Positions 1 through 8,064 of a stretch of 64,000 nt of DNA are shown one piece after another. The DNA is taken from assembly GCA_963763575.1 (NCBI GenBank), contig CAVXPD010000003.1, forward strand, positions 205,245-269,244. The letters are read 5' to 3'. The position numbers and the translations under genes are program-made. The DNA comes from Bog-473 sp963763575 (GTDB lineage: Bacteria > Actinomycetota > Acidimicrobiia > Acidimicrobiales > RAAP-2). The stretch's first letter is position 1. Every line of letters begins with the position of its first letter. The notes below the pieces were generated by a model. That model saw nothing but the letters and a program-made list of their open reading frames with translations. It was not told the DNA's origin and did not search any database.

Positions 1-1354
1 CGACGTACATGTCCTTGACCCGATCTGTGATCCTCACGTTCCCCTCAGCGTCCATCACGCCGATGTCACCCGTGTGGAGCCACCCGTCGGCGTCGATCGC
101 CTCGGCCGTGGCCTCCTCGTTCCCCCAGTAGCCGGACATGACCGTGTAGCCGCGGACAACGATCTCGCCCGGCTCGCCACGCGGCACTTCACGCCCGTGG
201 TCGACAACGCGGACCTCGAGTCCCGGGATGGCTCGCCCGGACGTCCCTGCGACGACGTCAGGCGCATCCGTGCGTCGGCACATCGTCACGGTGCCGCACG
301 ACTCGGTGAGGCCATAGGCGGTGAGCACGGTCGAGAACCCAAGCTGGTCACTCATCGCGTGGACGAGCTCGACCGGCACGACGGCGGCGCCTGTCACACC
401 GAGGCGCAGCGACGAGAGGTCGTGGGCGAGGCGGTCAGGATCGACGAGCAGGGTTTGGTACAGCGTGGGAGGACCCGGGAGCACGCTGATGCGTTCGGCC
501 GCGATGCGGCGCATTACGGAGCCGGCGTCGAACACGGGCTCGGAGACCACCGTGGCGCCGGCCATCAGGCACGCCAAGATGCCCGCCTTGTAGCCGAACG
601 TGTGGAAGAACGGGTTCACCACCAGGTAGCGGTCGCCGGCGCGGAGTCCCACGATCGACGACCACGTGCCGAACGTCCGCAACGACTGTGCGTGGGTCGT
701 CGCCGCACCCTTGGGGTGACCCGTGGTGCCCGAGGTGAAGATCAGATCGGACACGTCGTCCGGTTGGATTGCTTCCACGCGAGCGGCGGTGATCGACGGG
801 GCGACGCTCCGGCCGGCACGGAGAAAGTCCTCCAAGTCCAGAATCGGTACTGATCCTGGCCCCGAGCCTGAGCCTCCCTGGTCCCGAAGGAGGACGATCG
901 TATTCAGCGCGCCCACGTCCTCCCGGACCAACATCTGCGGGTAGTCGTAGCCCAAGAAGCCGCGCACCGTGACCAGAGTGGTCGCACCGGAGTTCCGCAG
1001 GATGTAGGCCGCCTCCCCGCCCTTGAAGCGCGTGTTGAGCGGAACCAGCACTCCGCCCGCCCGCAGCGTGCCGAGCGCGGCAAGCATCCACTCGGCGCAG
1101 TTCGGGGCCCAGATCGCGACCCGATCACCGGTTTCGACGCCGGACGCGACGAAGGCCCGGGCGTAGCGGTCTACTTCTGGAGCCAGCCGCGCGTAGGTGA
1201 GCCGGACGCCCCCATCGACGAGGGCCTCGGTGCTGGCGTGGCGGACAGCCGCGTCCTCCACGAGTCGGGGCACGGTGCCCCAGATCAGGTCGGCCCGCGG
1301 GTCCTCCTGGTCGGCCGGCGCGCCGCCGATGCCCTCGCTCACGGCCTGGGTCAC
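1..1354 (-). CDS. fadD3: Acyl-CoA synthetase, FadD3-like (partial, runs off the left edge)
   Basis: An ATP-dependent acid-CoA ligase of the AMP-forming family. About 451 codons are visible and the C-terminus lies outside the window. The ATP-binding loop FTSGTTGHPKG is near residue 205, FFHTFGYKAG near 245, and the hinge motif ITDRVKDMYV ends at the window edge. These signatures and the neighbours resemble mycobacterial FadD3, which activates the steroid CD-ring propionate HIP with CoA in the cytoplasm. The start is GTG at 1354; its GTGA overlaps the TGA stop of the upstream SDR gene, so translation is probably coupled. The family is certain. The HIP substrate is inferred from operon partners, and another FadD specificity is possible. 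Confidence 0.85.
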   Translation of the reverse strand, partial: MTQAVSEGIGGAPADQEDPRADLIWGTVPRLVEDAAVRHASTEALVDGGVRLTYARLAPEVDRYARAFVASGVETGDRVAIWAPNCAEWMLAALGTLRAGGVLVPLNTRFKGGEAAYILRNSGATTLVTVRGFLGYDYPQMLVREDVGALNTIVLLRDQGGSGSGPGSVPILDLEDFLRAGRSVAPSITAARVEAIQPDDVSDLIFTSGTTGHPKGAATTHAQSLRTFGTWSSIVGLRAGDRYLVVNPFFHTFGYKAGILACLMAGATVVSEPVFDAGSVMRRIAAERISVLPGPPTLYQTLLVDPDRLAHDLSSLRLGVTGAAVVPVELVHAMSDQLGFSTVLTAYGLTESCGTVTMCRRTDAPDVVAGTSGRAIPGLEVRVVDHGREVPRGEPGEIVVRGYTVMSGYWGNEEATAEAIDADGWLHTGDIGVMDAEGNVRITDRVKDMYV

Positions 1355-2190
1355 GGGTGCTGGCTGCTCACGGAGATGACTTCGCCCGACAGGTACGACG
1401 AGTAATCGCTGGCCAAGAACACGATGACGTTGGCCACCTCCCACGTCTCGGCGCCGCGGTGAAAGAGCTCGCGCCGGCGCAGTACGGCGAGGTCCTCGTC
1501 GGGGATGGCGCGGTTCAAGAACGGGTGCTCGGCCAGGCTGGGGGACACCGCGTTGACCCGAACGCCGGCGGGCGCGGCCTCGGCGGCGGCGCAACGGGTC
1601 AGCGCCATCACCCCGGCCTTGGCTGCCGCGTAGTGGGCCTGACCCGGCTGGGCGCGCCAACCGAGCACCGAGGCATTGTTGACGATTACGCCGCTGCGGG
1701 CCGGCAGCATGTGGCGAAGTGCAGCGCGTGTACACCGGAACGTTCCCGTGAGCGTGATGTCGAGGACCGTCGACCATTGCTCGTCGGTCATGTCCACCAG
1801 CGGGACGGTCCCACCGAGTCCGGCGTTGTGGACTGCAACGTCGAGGTGGCCAAAGTACGAGACTGCGCCCTCGTAGAGTCCGGTGACCTGTGACTCGTCG
1901 CGAACGTCGCAGACGATCGAGAGGACCCGTTCGGCACCCCCGCTCGTCGCCTCGGCGGCTAGCTGGTCCGCCGTCTCGGCCAGGCGTCGTTCGTGCGCGT
2001 CCGAGACGACGATCGCTGCGCCCTCCTCCAGACACCGCCGCGCCGTCGCCGACCCGATTCCGGTGCCGGCGGCCGCCGTAACGAGGACGACCTTTCCATC
2101 CAACAGGCCATGCCCGGCCGGAGGGGGCGGAGGGAGTGGCGGGTCGAAGGAGGCGTTCAGGCTCGTGCTGCTCTCGGCGCTGTCGCTCAC
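1351..2190 (-). CDS. ipdF: Short-chain dehydrogenase, IpdF-like
   Basis: A 279-aa NAD(P)-dependent SDR. A proline-rich N-terminus precedes the nucleotide-binding motif TAAAGTGIG (residues 38-46). NNAS carries Ser174, and Tyr187/Lys191 form the YxxxK pair. The unusual TAAAGTGIG motif and the C-terminal ISVSSQHP closely resemble what I remember of mycobacterial IpdF (Rv3559c), the 5-hydroxy-HIP-CoA dehydrogenase of cholesterol ring C/D breakdown. GTG start at 2190 overlaps the fadE stop as GTGA, and its own stop overlaps the fadD start the same way. The three genes therefore form one coupled operon. SDR family is certain; the substrate is inferred. Confidence 0.88.
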   Translation of the reverse strand: MSDSAESSTSLNASFDPPLPPPPPAGHGLLDGKVVLVTAAAGTGIGSATARRCLEEGAAIVVSDAHERRLAETADQLAAEATSGGAERVLSIVCDVRDESQVTGLYEGAVSYFGHLDVAVHNAGLGGTVPLVDMTDEQWSTVLDITLTGTFRCTRAALRHMLPARSGVIVNNASVLGWRAQPGQAHYAAAKAGVMALTRCAAAEAAPAGVRVNAVSPSLAEHPFLNRAIPDEDLAVLRRRELFHRGAETWEVANVIVFLASDYSSYLSGEVISVSSQHP

Positions 2191-3392
2191 GCCACCCCCT
2201 TCGGTTCCGGCGGGAGGCCGAGCACCCGCTCACCGATGATGTTGCGCTGGATCTCGTTCGATCCGCCGTAGATCGTCTCGGAGCGGGCGAAGAGAAAGGA
2301 CCGCTGAAGGTCGTCCAACGCGTATCCGCCGTTCTCGGGTCGCGCCTCCCCGTCGAGCACCGTCGATCCGAGACCCACGACATCCATGGCCAATTCGCCG
2401 AGGTGGCGGTGCCACGACCCCCAGTAGAGCTTCGAGATCGACGCTTCGGGGGGGGCCACCGGCCCATCGATCCCCGAGAGGGAACGAAGGGTGTTGTAGC
2501 GCATGATCGCCAGCTCGATGTGGGCCTGAGCCAAACGCTGCCGCATCGCGGGGTCCCCAACGCGACCGTTCTCTCGTGCCAGAGAGAGGATGTGATCGAG
2601 CTCGCGCCGGAAGCTGAGCTGGTGGCCGAGCAGTGCCACGCCGCGCTCGAATGCGAGCGTGGCCAGCGCCACGCGCCATCCGTCGCCGACGGCGCCGACG
2701 ACGTTGTCGGCGTGAGTGCGGGCGCCGTCGAAGAAGACTTCGTTGAATTCGCTGGTCCGGGTGAGTTGGGTGATCGGCCGGATCTCGACGCCCGGCTGGT
2801 CCATCGGGACCAACAAGTACGACAGACCCTTGTGGCGAGCCGATGCCGGGTCCGTGCGGCAGACGACGAAGCACCAGTCCGCCTGGTGCGCGAGTGACGT
2901 CCAGACCTTCTGCCCGGTCACGACCCACTCGTCGCCGTCGAGGACAGCTTTGGTCTTGACGTTGGCCAGATCGCTGCCGGCGTCGGGCTCCGAGTAGCCC
3001 TGGCACCACAGCTCCTCGCCGTCGCGTATCGGCGGGAGGAAGCGGGCCTTCTGCTCAGGCGTCCCGTAGTGGATCAGGGTCGGTCCCAGCAGCCCTTCGC
3101 CGAGGACGGAGACCCGGCCCGGCGCCCTGGCCCGGGCGTACTCCTCGTTGAAGATGATCTGCTCGGCCATGGTCGCACCACGGCCGCCGTACTCGACCGG
3201 CCAGCCGAGGCACGTCCAGCCGGCCTGGGCCAGCACCTTCTCCCAGCGCAGGCGCACCTCGAAGCCGTAGGTCTCGTCACCCGAGCCGCCGCGGCCGCCC
3301 AGTGCGGCGAACTCCCCGACGACGTGCTCGTCGAGGAAGCGACGGACCTCGTCGCGGAACGCGACGTCCTCGGGGCGATCACGCAGATCCAT
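2187..3392 (-). CDS. fadE30: Acyl-CoA dehydrogenase, FadE30-like
   Basis: A 401-aa FAD-dependent acyl-CoA dehydrogenase and the first gene of the operon. Visible signatures are CLGWPVEYGGRG near the N-terminus, WCQGYSEPDAGSDLA and VTGQKVWTSLAH in the middle domain, and ETIYGGSNEIQRNI near the C-terminus. The first of these and EFAALGGRGG resemble mycobacterial FadE30 (Rv3560c), which acts on the HIP-CoA side chain. ATG at 3392 is chosen because MDLRDRPEDVAF begins the conserved domain; the open frame continues far upstream but only as an antisense shadow of the next gene. A TACGCT -10-like hexamer lies 9 bases upstream of the ATG, so the mRNA may be nearly leaderless. Confidence 0.88.
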   Translation of the reverse strand: MDLRDRPEDVAFRDEVRRFLDEHVVGEFAALGGRGGSGDETYGFEVRLRWEKVLAQAGWTCLGWPVEYGGRGATMAEQIIFNEEYARARAPGRVSVLGEGLLGPTLIHYGTPEQKARFLPPIRDGEELWCQGYSEPDAGSDLANVKTKAVLDGDEWVVTGQKVWTSLAHQADWCFVVCRTDPASARHKGLSYLLVPMDQPGVEIRPITQLTRTSEFNEVFFDGARTHADNVVGAVGDGWRVALATLAFERGVALLGHQLSFRRELDHILSLARENGRVGDPAMRQRLAQAHIELAIMRYNTLRSLSGIDGPVAPPEASISKLYWGSWHRHLGELAMDVVGLGSTVLDGEARPENGGYALDDLQRSFLFARSETIYGGSNEIQRNIIGERVLGLPPEPKGVA

Positions 3393-3425
3393 CGCCCCGG
3401 GAGCGTAGCCAAGCCTCCGTGCGTG

Positions 3426-3444
3426 ATCTGACGAGGCGTCAGAT
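3426..3444. promoter_or_regulatory. Perfect 19-bp palindrome, candidate repressor operator of the fadE30 operon
   Basis: ATCTGACG-AGG-CGTCAGAT has two perfect 8-base arms. It lies 33 bases upstream of the fadE30 ATG and overlaps the expected -35 region of a promoter whose -10 would be TACGCT (minus strand, 3407-3402). This placement is typical of TetR-type repression. It does not match the known KstR2 or KstR consensus, so a different regulator is implied. The divergent amidohydrolase gene could share it. Confidence 0.6.
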
Positions 3445-3584
3445 TCGGGTCGGCGGGTGTGGGGCGGTCGGGGGGCCGGCCGCCGCGGCCGGGTCCGGCG
3501 GTCGGGCGCGGCGGTCCGACCGGAAGGCCACATCCTGGAATACTCGGGGCGGCAGAGGTGCGACGCGCGAAAGGGGGGCCGAGG

Positions 3585-4793
3585 ATGCCCTACTCCGAGG
3601 GCCGGATCGTCCACGACGCCGACGCCCACATCATGGAGACGCCCACCTGGCTGCGCGACCACGCGGAGGCGAGGTTCCGGGAGCGGCTGCCGGTCCTGTC
3701 GTACCCGGGCGGGAACGAGTTGCGACAGACGGGCGACCCGGCGGACCAGCAGCGGGACTTGGCGACGGCGTTCGACCGGCTGCGCGCGCGGCACGGGTCG
3801 GAGGAGTATCGAGCGGACGAGGAGGCCGAGATCATGGCCCGGAAGAACTTCGCCGCCACCGGGTCGTTCATCGCCGAGGACCGTGCCCGTGCTCTGGACT
3901 TGTTGGGGTTCTCGAGCCAGCTCGTCTTCAACACGTTCCACAACGGGCGGCTGTACGGACTCGAGCACGGTGGCGACATCGAGCTCGCGTATGCGGCGGC
4001 ACGGGCGCACAACCGGGGGATGCTCGACTTCTGCTCGGTCGATGCGCGGTTGCTGCCCTCGTTGTACGTGCCGTTGTGCGATCCCGAGTTGGCGGTGGCG
4101 GCGGCTCGAGAGGCGTTGTCGATGGGAGCGGCGGCGCTGTTGGTGGCGTCGGGGTGCCCGCCGGCGTACTCGCCGAGCCATACCTCGTTGTACGGGGTGT
4201 GGGCGGCGGCCTCGGAGGCGGGGATCCCGGTCGTGTTCCACGTCGGGGGGACGGGTGACTTGATCGACCGGCACTACTTCTCGAACGGAAGGCCGATCCC
4301 GCCTGACTTCCACGGGGGCGAGGAGAACTTCCGGTCGGTCGACTACATGGGGATCCCGGTGCCCCCGGCGCAGACGCTCGCCACGATGATCTTCGACGGG
4401 GTGCTGGAGGCTTTTCCCGAGTTGCGGATCGGCGTCATCGAACAGGGCGCGATCTGGGTGCCGTCGTGGTTACGGCAGATGGAGTCGGCGTTCGAGGCGT
4501 TCTTGCGCCACGAGGACCGGCTGCAGGCGTTGTCCTTGTCGCCGTCGGAGTACGTGCACCGCCAGGTCCGGTTCACGCCGTACCCGACGGAGGACGTGGG
4601 ATGGATCGTCGACGAGGGTGGTGCCGATCTGGTGCTGTTCTCGTCCGACTACCCCCACGTCGAGGGCGGGCGCAAGCCGCTGGAGCGCTTCGAGGCTTCG
4701 CTGGGTGCTCGCAGCGAAGAGGTACGGCGTCAGTTCTACTGCGACAACTTTCTGTTCCTGATGGGTAACGCGGGCGTAGCGCTGGCCGCATAA
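3585..4793 (+). CDS. Amidohydrolase-family metal-dependent hydrolase (first of two paralogues)
   Basis: A 402-aa TIM-barrel hydrolase of the Amidohydro_2 group, which includes decarboxylases such as ACMSD and LigW. HDADAHI (D13-x-H15) is the expected metal motif on strand 1. FSSDYPHVEGG near residue 353 carries the expected late Asp and His. ATG at 3585 is preferred over an upstream start in the same frame because similarity begins at MPYSEGRIV and a G-rich ribosome site precedes it. A related protein is encoded at 37893-39068. It is divergent from the fadE30 operon, so a role in the same catabolic programme is plausible. The substrate is unknown. Confidence 0.85.
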   Translation: MPYSEGRIVHDADAHIMETPTWLRDHAEARFRERLPVLSYPGGNELRQTGDPADQQRDLATAFDRLRARHGSEEYRADEEAEIMARKNFAATGSFIAEDRARALDLLGFSSQLVFNTFHNGRLYGLEHGGDIELAYAAARAHNRGMLDFCSVDARLLPSLYVPLCDPELAVAAAREALSMGAAALLVASGCPPAYSPSHTSLYGVWAAASEAGIPVVFHVGGTGDLIDRHYFSNGRPIPPDFHGGEENFRSVDYMGIPVPPAQTLATMIFDGVLEAFPELRIGVIEQGAIWVPSWLRQMESAFEAFLRHEDRLQALSLSPSEYVHRQVRFTPYPTEDVGWIVDEGGADLVLFSSDYPHVEGGRKPLERFEASLGARSEEVRRQFYCDNFLFLMGNAGVALAA

Positions 4794-4893
4794 CTACTCT
4801 TGCCGCTCACCACGCGCTGGCCATCCAACGCAACTCTGGCCAGACGACGCTCTGGGCACGCAACGCCGGGACGCTGGGCAGAAGGAGGTTGAG

Positions 4894-6156
4894 ATGTCGA
4901 TGGCAGGTGGGCAGGTGGGTCAGATCACCGGGCTGGTCGAGCCAGGCTTCGAGGGCGTCCGGGACGCGTTCGCTCGGAACTTCGAGAAAGGCCGGGAGCT
5001 CGGAGCGGCGTTCTGCGTCCATGTCGGGGGACACAAGGTGGTCGACCTCTACGGAGGCTGGTTCGACGCCGAGCGGCGGGTGCCGTACGGGCCGGATGCC
5101 TTGCAATTGGTCTTCTCGACGACGAAGGGAGCGACGGCGGTGTGCGCCAACCTGCTGGCGCAACGCGGACTTTTGGACATGGACGCGCCGGTGGTGACGT
5201 ACTGGCCCGAGTACGGGCAGGCCGGCAAGGAAGCGACTCTGGTGCGCCAGCTGCTGTGCCACCAGGCAGGCGTGCCGGCCATCGACCGCCGGCTGAGCCC
5301 GGAGGAGTTCTGGGCCTGGACACCGATCATCGAGGCGCTCGAAGAACAGAGCCCGTTCTGGGAGCCGGGCACCGCCCACGGCTACCACGCCTTGTCGTAC
5401 GGGAACCTGGTCGGTGAGGTCGTCCGTCGAATCACGGGGAAGTCCATTGGCACGTTCTTCGCCGACGAGGTGGCCGGCCCGCTCGGTCTCGAGTTCTTCA
5501 TCGGGCTGCCGGCTTCGTACGAGGAGCGGGTGTCACCGATCGTGGGAGCCAACTTCGGCTTGCCGGCCGGCGGTGGCGGTGGCGGTGGCGGTGGCGGAAG
5601 TGGTGGAGGTGGTGGGGGTGATGGAGACGGCGGCGCCGGGGGTGGCTATGCCTCGACGCTGGTGGCCCGGGCTCTGAACCTCGGTGGCGCGATCCGAGAC
5701 CCGGAGTGGATGAACCAGCCCGCCTGGCGGGCGGCCGAGTTGCCCGGGGGCAACGGGATCACCAACGCGACCTCTTTATCCCGCCTCTACGCGAGCCTCA
5801 TCGGGACGGTGGAGGGCGGGCCGCCCCAGCCACTCCTGACTCGTGAGCAGGTCGAGAAGGCCCGGACCCCGCTGACGTCGGGGGCGGACCAGGTCTTTGC
5901 GTCGGTCGGGTTCGCCCTCGAGCAGAAGATCGGCCTCGGCTTCTGGCGCTCAAGCCCGGTGACGCTGTTCGGCGGCGCGGGCTCGTTCGGCCACGGCGGA
6001 GCCGGCGGCTCCTACGGCTTCGCCGATCCCGAGAACCAGCTGGCCGTGGGCTACGTCATGAACAAGTTCTCGATGGACATGCTCGGCGACTCCCGTGCAC
6101 ACGGGTTGCTCAAGGCCGTTTACCAGGCTGTTGGTGCGAAGGCGGAACACTTCTGA
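4894..6156 (+). CDS. Beta-lactamase-fold serine hydrolase/esterase with polyglycine insert
   Basis: A 420-aa protein of the class C beta-lactamase/EstA esterase family. S75-T-T-K78 is the catalytic SxxK motif and YGN near residue 168 fits the YxN motif. Near the C-terminus, GGAGSFGHGGAGG is in the place of the family's third motif (HxG/KTG). Start ATG 4894 follows a strong GGAGG. Between about residues 226 and 251 there is a tract of almost only Gly with a few Ser/Asp, encoded by tandem GGTGGC-like repeats. The tract disrupts neither the frame nor the flanking motifs, so it is probably a surface linker that grew by slippage. No signal peptide is seen, so it is likely cytoplasmic. The natural ester is unknown. 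Confidence 0.85.
   Translation: MSMAGGQVGQITGLVEPGFEGVRDAFARNFEKGRELGAAFCVHVGGHKVVDLYGGWFDAERRVPYGPDALQLVFSTTKGATAVCANLLAQRGLLDMDAPVVTYWPEYGQAGKEATLVRQLLCHQAGVPAIDRRLSPEEFWAWTPIIEALEEQSPFWEPGTAHGYHALSYGNLVGEVVRRITGKSIGTFFADEVAGPLGLEFFIGLPASYEERVSPIVGANFGLPAGGGGGGGGGGSGGGGGGDGDGGAGGGYASTLVARALNLGGAIRDPEWMNQPAWRAAELPGGNGITNATSLSRLYASLIGTVEGGPPQPLLTREQVEKARTPLTSGADQVFASVGFALEQKIGLGFWRSSPVTLFGGAGSFGHGGAGGSYGFADPENQLAVGYVMNKFSMDMLGDSRAHGLLKAVYQAVGAKAEHF
5568..5646 (+). repeat. GGTGGC-type microsatellite coding for polyglycine
   Basis: Tandem GGTGGC hexamers degrade into GGTGG/GGGGGT variants inside the serine hydrolase gene. The unit length keeps the reading frame. Such tracts change length readily by slippage. 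Confidence 0.8.
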
Positions 6157-6194
6157 CCTGGGGTTTGTTGAACTGGGTGGAAGAGAGGTAACGA

Positions 6195-6695
6195 ATGTTC
6201 AAGAGCAAGACCAACACCCATGAAACCCCCGTTTACGAGGTCAGCAAGAGCGACGAGGAATGGCGGAAGGCGCTCTCACCGGATCGGTATGCAGTGTTGC
6301 GCCACGCCGGCACCGAGCCCGCCTGGTCGGGCGAATTGCTCCACGTGGACGGGGAGGGAGTGTTCCGGTGCGCCGGCTGTGGAGCCGAGCTGTTCGACAC
6401 CGACTCCAAGTTCGACTCGGGATCGGGTTGGCCCAGCTTCGACCGGGCGAAGTCGGCCGGGACCATCATCGAGCGTCCCGACCACAGCCTGTTCATGCGC
6501 CGGGTCGAGATCGTCTGCGCCCGCTGTGGCGGGCATCTCGGCCACGTCTTCCCCGACGGGCCGACCGAGACCGGGATGCGCTACTGCGTCAACTCCTTGT
6601 CGCTGACGTATGACCAGGACAAGGATGCGGCTGCGCCCTTCGAGGTCGGCGGCCTCGACAAGGCCGGCGAGGCGGACGCCGTGAGCGAGAGCTGA
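6195..6695 (+). CDS. msrB: Peptide-methionine (R)-S-oxide reductase MsrB
   Basis: A 166-aa cytoplasmic repair enzyme that reduces methionine-R-sulfoxide in proteins using thioredoxin. Two CxxC pairs (CAGC near residue 59, CARC near 108) make the structural zinc site, and MRYCVNS near residue 131 holds the catalytic cysteine. GSGWPSF is another family signature. The protein is slightly longer than usual at both ends. GAGAGG precedes the ATG. It may be co-transcribed with the upstream serine hydrolase (39-base gap) and is followed directly by a strong hairpin. Confidence 0.95.
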   Translation: MFKSKTNTHETPVYEVSKSDEEWRKALSPDRYAVLRHAGTEPAWSGELLHVDGEGVFRCAGCGAELFDTDSKFDSGSGWPSFDRAKSAGTIIERPDHSLFMRRVEIVCARCGGHLGHVFPDGPTETGMRYCVNSLSLTYDQDKDAAAPFEVGGLDKAGEADAVSES

Positions 6696-6725
6696 GAAAT
6701 CGGGCCCCCGACGGGGCCCGATTTC
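6696..6725. terminator. Hairpin after msrB
   Basis: A perfect 13-bp stem (GAAATCGGGCCCC pairing with its complement, loop CGAC) begins right after the msrB stop codon. There is no long T-run, but the stem carries A/T ends, so it could work on both strands. Confidence 0.75.
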
Positions 6726-6840
6726 CAATTTGTCGGGAAATTCTGTTGCTGCAAGACCTCGTGCGAGGTTTCCAGCAAGCCTCGATCCTCACACTGCGTG
6801 ACGCCCCATCACCAGGGGCCGTACGAAAGTGAGGAGAGCG

Positions 6841-7251
6841 ATGGCGAACACGACGACGATCACGGGCAACCTGACCCGCGAGCCCGAGATCCGCTACACC
6901 CGGGAGGGCCAGGCCACGGCACAGTTGGGCGTCGCCGTGAATCGCCGCTGGCAGGACCGAACGACACAGGAGTGGCAAGAATCCACTTCGTTCTTCGACG
7001 TCATCTGCTGGAGAGACCTGGCGGAAAACGTCGCGCTCAGCCTGAGCAAGGGGATGCGGGTCGTGGTGACGGGCCGGCTCGAGCAGCGCACCTGGGAGAC
7101 CGAGGAGGGAGATCGCAGGTCGAAGGTCGAGATCACCGCAGACGAGGTTGGGCCGAGCCTGCGTTTCGCTACCGCAGACGTGCACCGCGTGGAGCGCCAC
7201 GGCTCAGACGGCGACGCGGAGGTGAGCGAAGCCGCGCCCGTCGAGGCTTGA
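6841..7251 (+). CDS. ssb: Single-stranded DNA-binding protein, short form
   Basis: A 136-aa OB-fold protein of the SSB family, with NTTTITGNLTREPEIRY at the start, FFDVICWRDLAENV in the middle and GRLEQRTWE in strand 4. ATG 6841 follows GGAGAGCG; a GTG 12 bases upstream is less likely. The C-terminus ends SEAAPVEA and lacks the acidic DDDIPF-type tip that recruits partners, as well as the long Gly-rich linker of housekeeping actinobacterial SSB. It therefore looks like an accessory SSB, possibly for competence, repair or stress. No recombination gene adjoins it. Confidence 0.92.
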   Translation: MANTTTITGNLTREPEIRYTREGQATAQLGVAVNRRWQDRTTQEWQESTSFFDVICWRDLAENVALSLSKGMRVVVTGRLEQRTWETEEGDRRSKVEITADEVGPSLRFATADVHRVERHGSDGDAEVSEAAPVEA

Positions 7252-7440
7252 GTGTCTCCCTGGCTGATCACCACGACCGGTGATCCGTCACTGACCCTCC
7301 GGGTCGTACTGGCGACGGCTCACACGATGTCTCATCCGCTGGTTCTCGGTGCCAGCGTGACGGGAGCGCTCGTCGTCGGGTGTGGAGCGTTGGTCTGGCT
7401 CCGCACCCGGCTACGGGCTGGTCGCCGGTCACCGTCGTAA
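7252..7440 (+). CDS. Possible small membrane protein
   Basis: A 62-codon frame starting with GTG directly at the ssb stop. An internal ATG at 7327 gives 37 residues with one hydrophobic segment (LVLGASVTGALVVGCGALVWL) followed by arginines. No family is recognised. The frame may be chance; the hydrophobic helix with a positive end is the only support. Confidence 0.25.
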   Translation: MSPWLITTTGDPSLTLRVVLATAHTMSHPLVLGASVTGALVVGCGALVWLRTRLRAGRRSPS

Positions 7441-7488
7441 CCCGTCACGGTTCGGCGGGGCCCGCGAGCCGGGCCCGGAATTCGTGCG

Positions 7489-7710
7489 CTACGACTTTGG
7501 CTTCATGCCCAAGCGGCGCAGGACGAAGGCGCCGAAACGGCCGGGCTCTTTCTGCTGATGGTGATCGGCGGAATGGCCGTAACGAGATCCGAAAACCTCC
7601 TCGCTGCTGCCGGTCAAGCCGGCGAGGGGAAGCGTGTTCGGTTCCTCGTACTTCGGGACCTTGGCCAGGCGTCGCTTTTGCTTCCGGGGCTTCTCGCCTG
7701 CGCTTCCCAT
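7489..7710 (-). CDS. Small basic hypothetical protein
   Basis: A 73-aa frame rich in Lys/Arg at both ends (GEKPRKQKRRLAKVPK at the start, RRLGMKPKS at the end). It has no membrane segment or known motif. Lysine use is higher than expected for a random frame in GC-rich DNA, which supports real coding, but no clear ribosome site precedes ATG 7710. Function unknown. Confidence 0.4.
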   Translation of the reverse strand: MGSAGEKPRKQKRRLAKVPKYEEPNTLPLAGLTGSSEEVFGSRYGHSADHHQQKEPGRFGAFVLRRLGMKPKS

Positions 7711-7776
7711 GGGTGCCAGTCTGTCAGATCGGTGCCACCACGGACTCGGGGCCGGGACGGATCCAGGCGACTCCTG

Positions 7777-8064
7777 TCAGTGGGTTTGGTTGTTCCCGCT
7801 CCCGCGCATTCGGCCCCCGATGACGTAGGCCACGAGCCCGATCACCGCCGAACCCACGATGATCCAACGAACGACTGCCGTCTCGAGCGACGTCGGAGAT
7901 CCACTGGTACTGATCTCTGCGAATCCTCCGCCGATCACGAGCGCCGCGAAGGCCAAGACGAAGAAGAGCAGCGAGACCTTGCGCGCGGTGTTACAGAAGA
8001 ACCTTGACTGCGATCGGTCGGGCGGTCGGGACCCGTTGGTGGTCGGGCTGAGGCCGTCCGTCAC
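7777..8064 (-). CDS. Small two-helix membrane protein, coupled to the MerR gene
   Basis: A 95-aa protein with two predicted membrane helices (VSLLFFVLAFAALVIGGG and WIIVGSAVIGLVAYVIGG) and a polar N-terminus of about 28 residues. The GTG start at 8064 overlaps the TGA stop of the upstream merR-type gene as GTGA, so the two are probably co-translated. Function unknown; coupling to a regulator suggests a role in the same response. Confidence 0.6.
   Translation of the reverse strand: MTDGLSPTTNGSRPPDRSQSRFFCNTARKVSLLFFVLAFAALVIGGGFAEISTSGSPTSLETAVVRWIIVGSAVIGLVAYVIGGRMRGSGNNQTH

Noticed and set aside
3393..4313. Minus-strand frame continuing the acyl-CoA dehydrogenase to about 708 codons
   Set aside because: It is antisense to the amidohydrolase gene, is Arg/Pro-rich without motifs, and the dehydrogenase family begins at MDLRDRPED.
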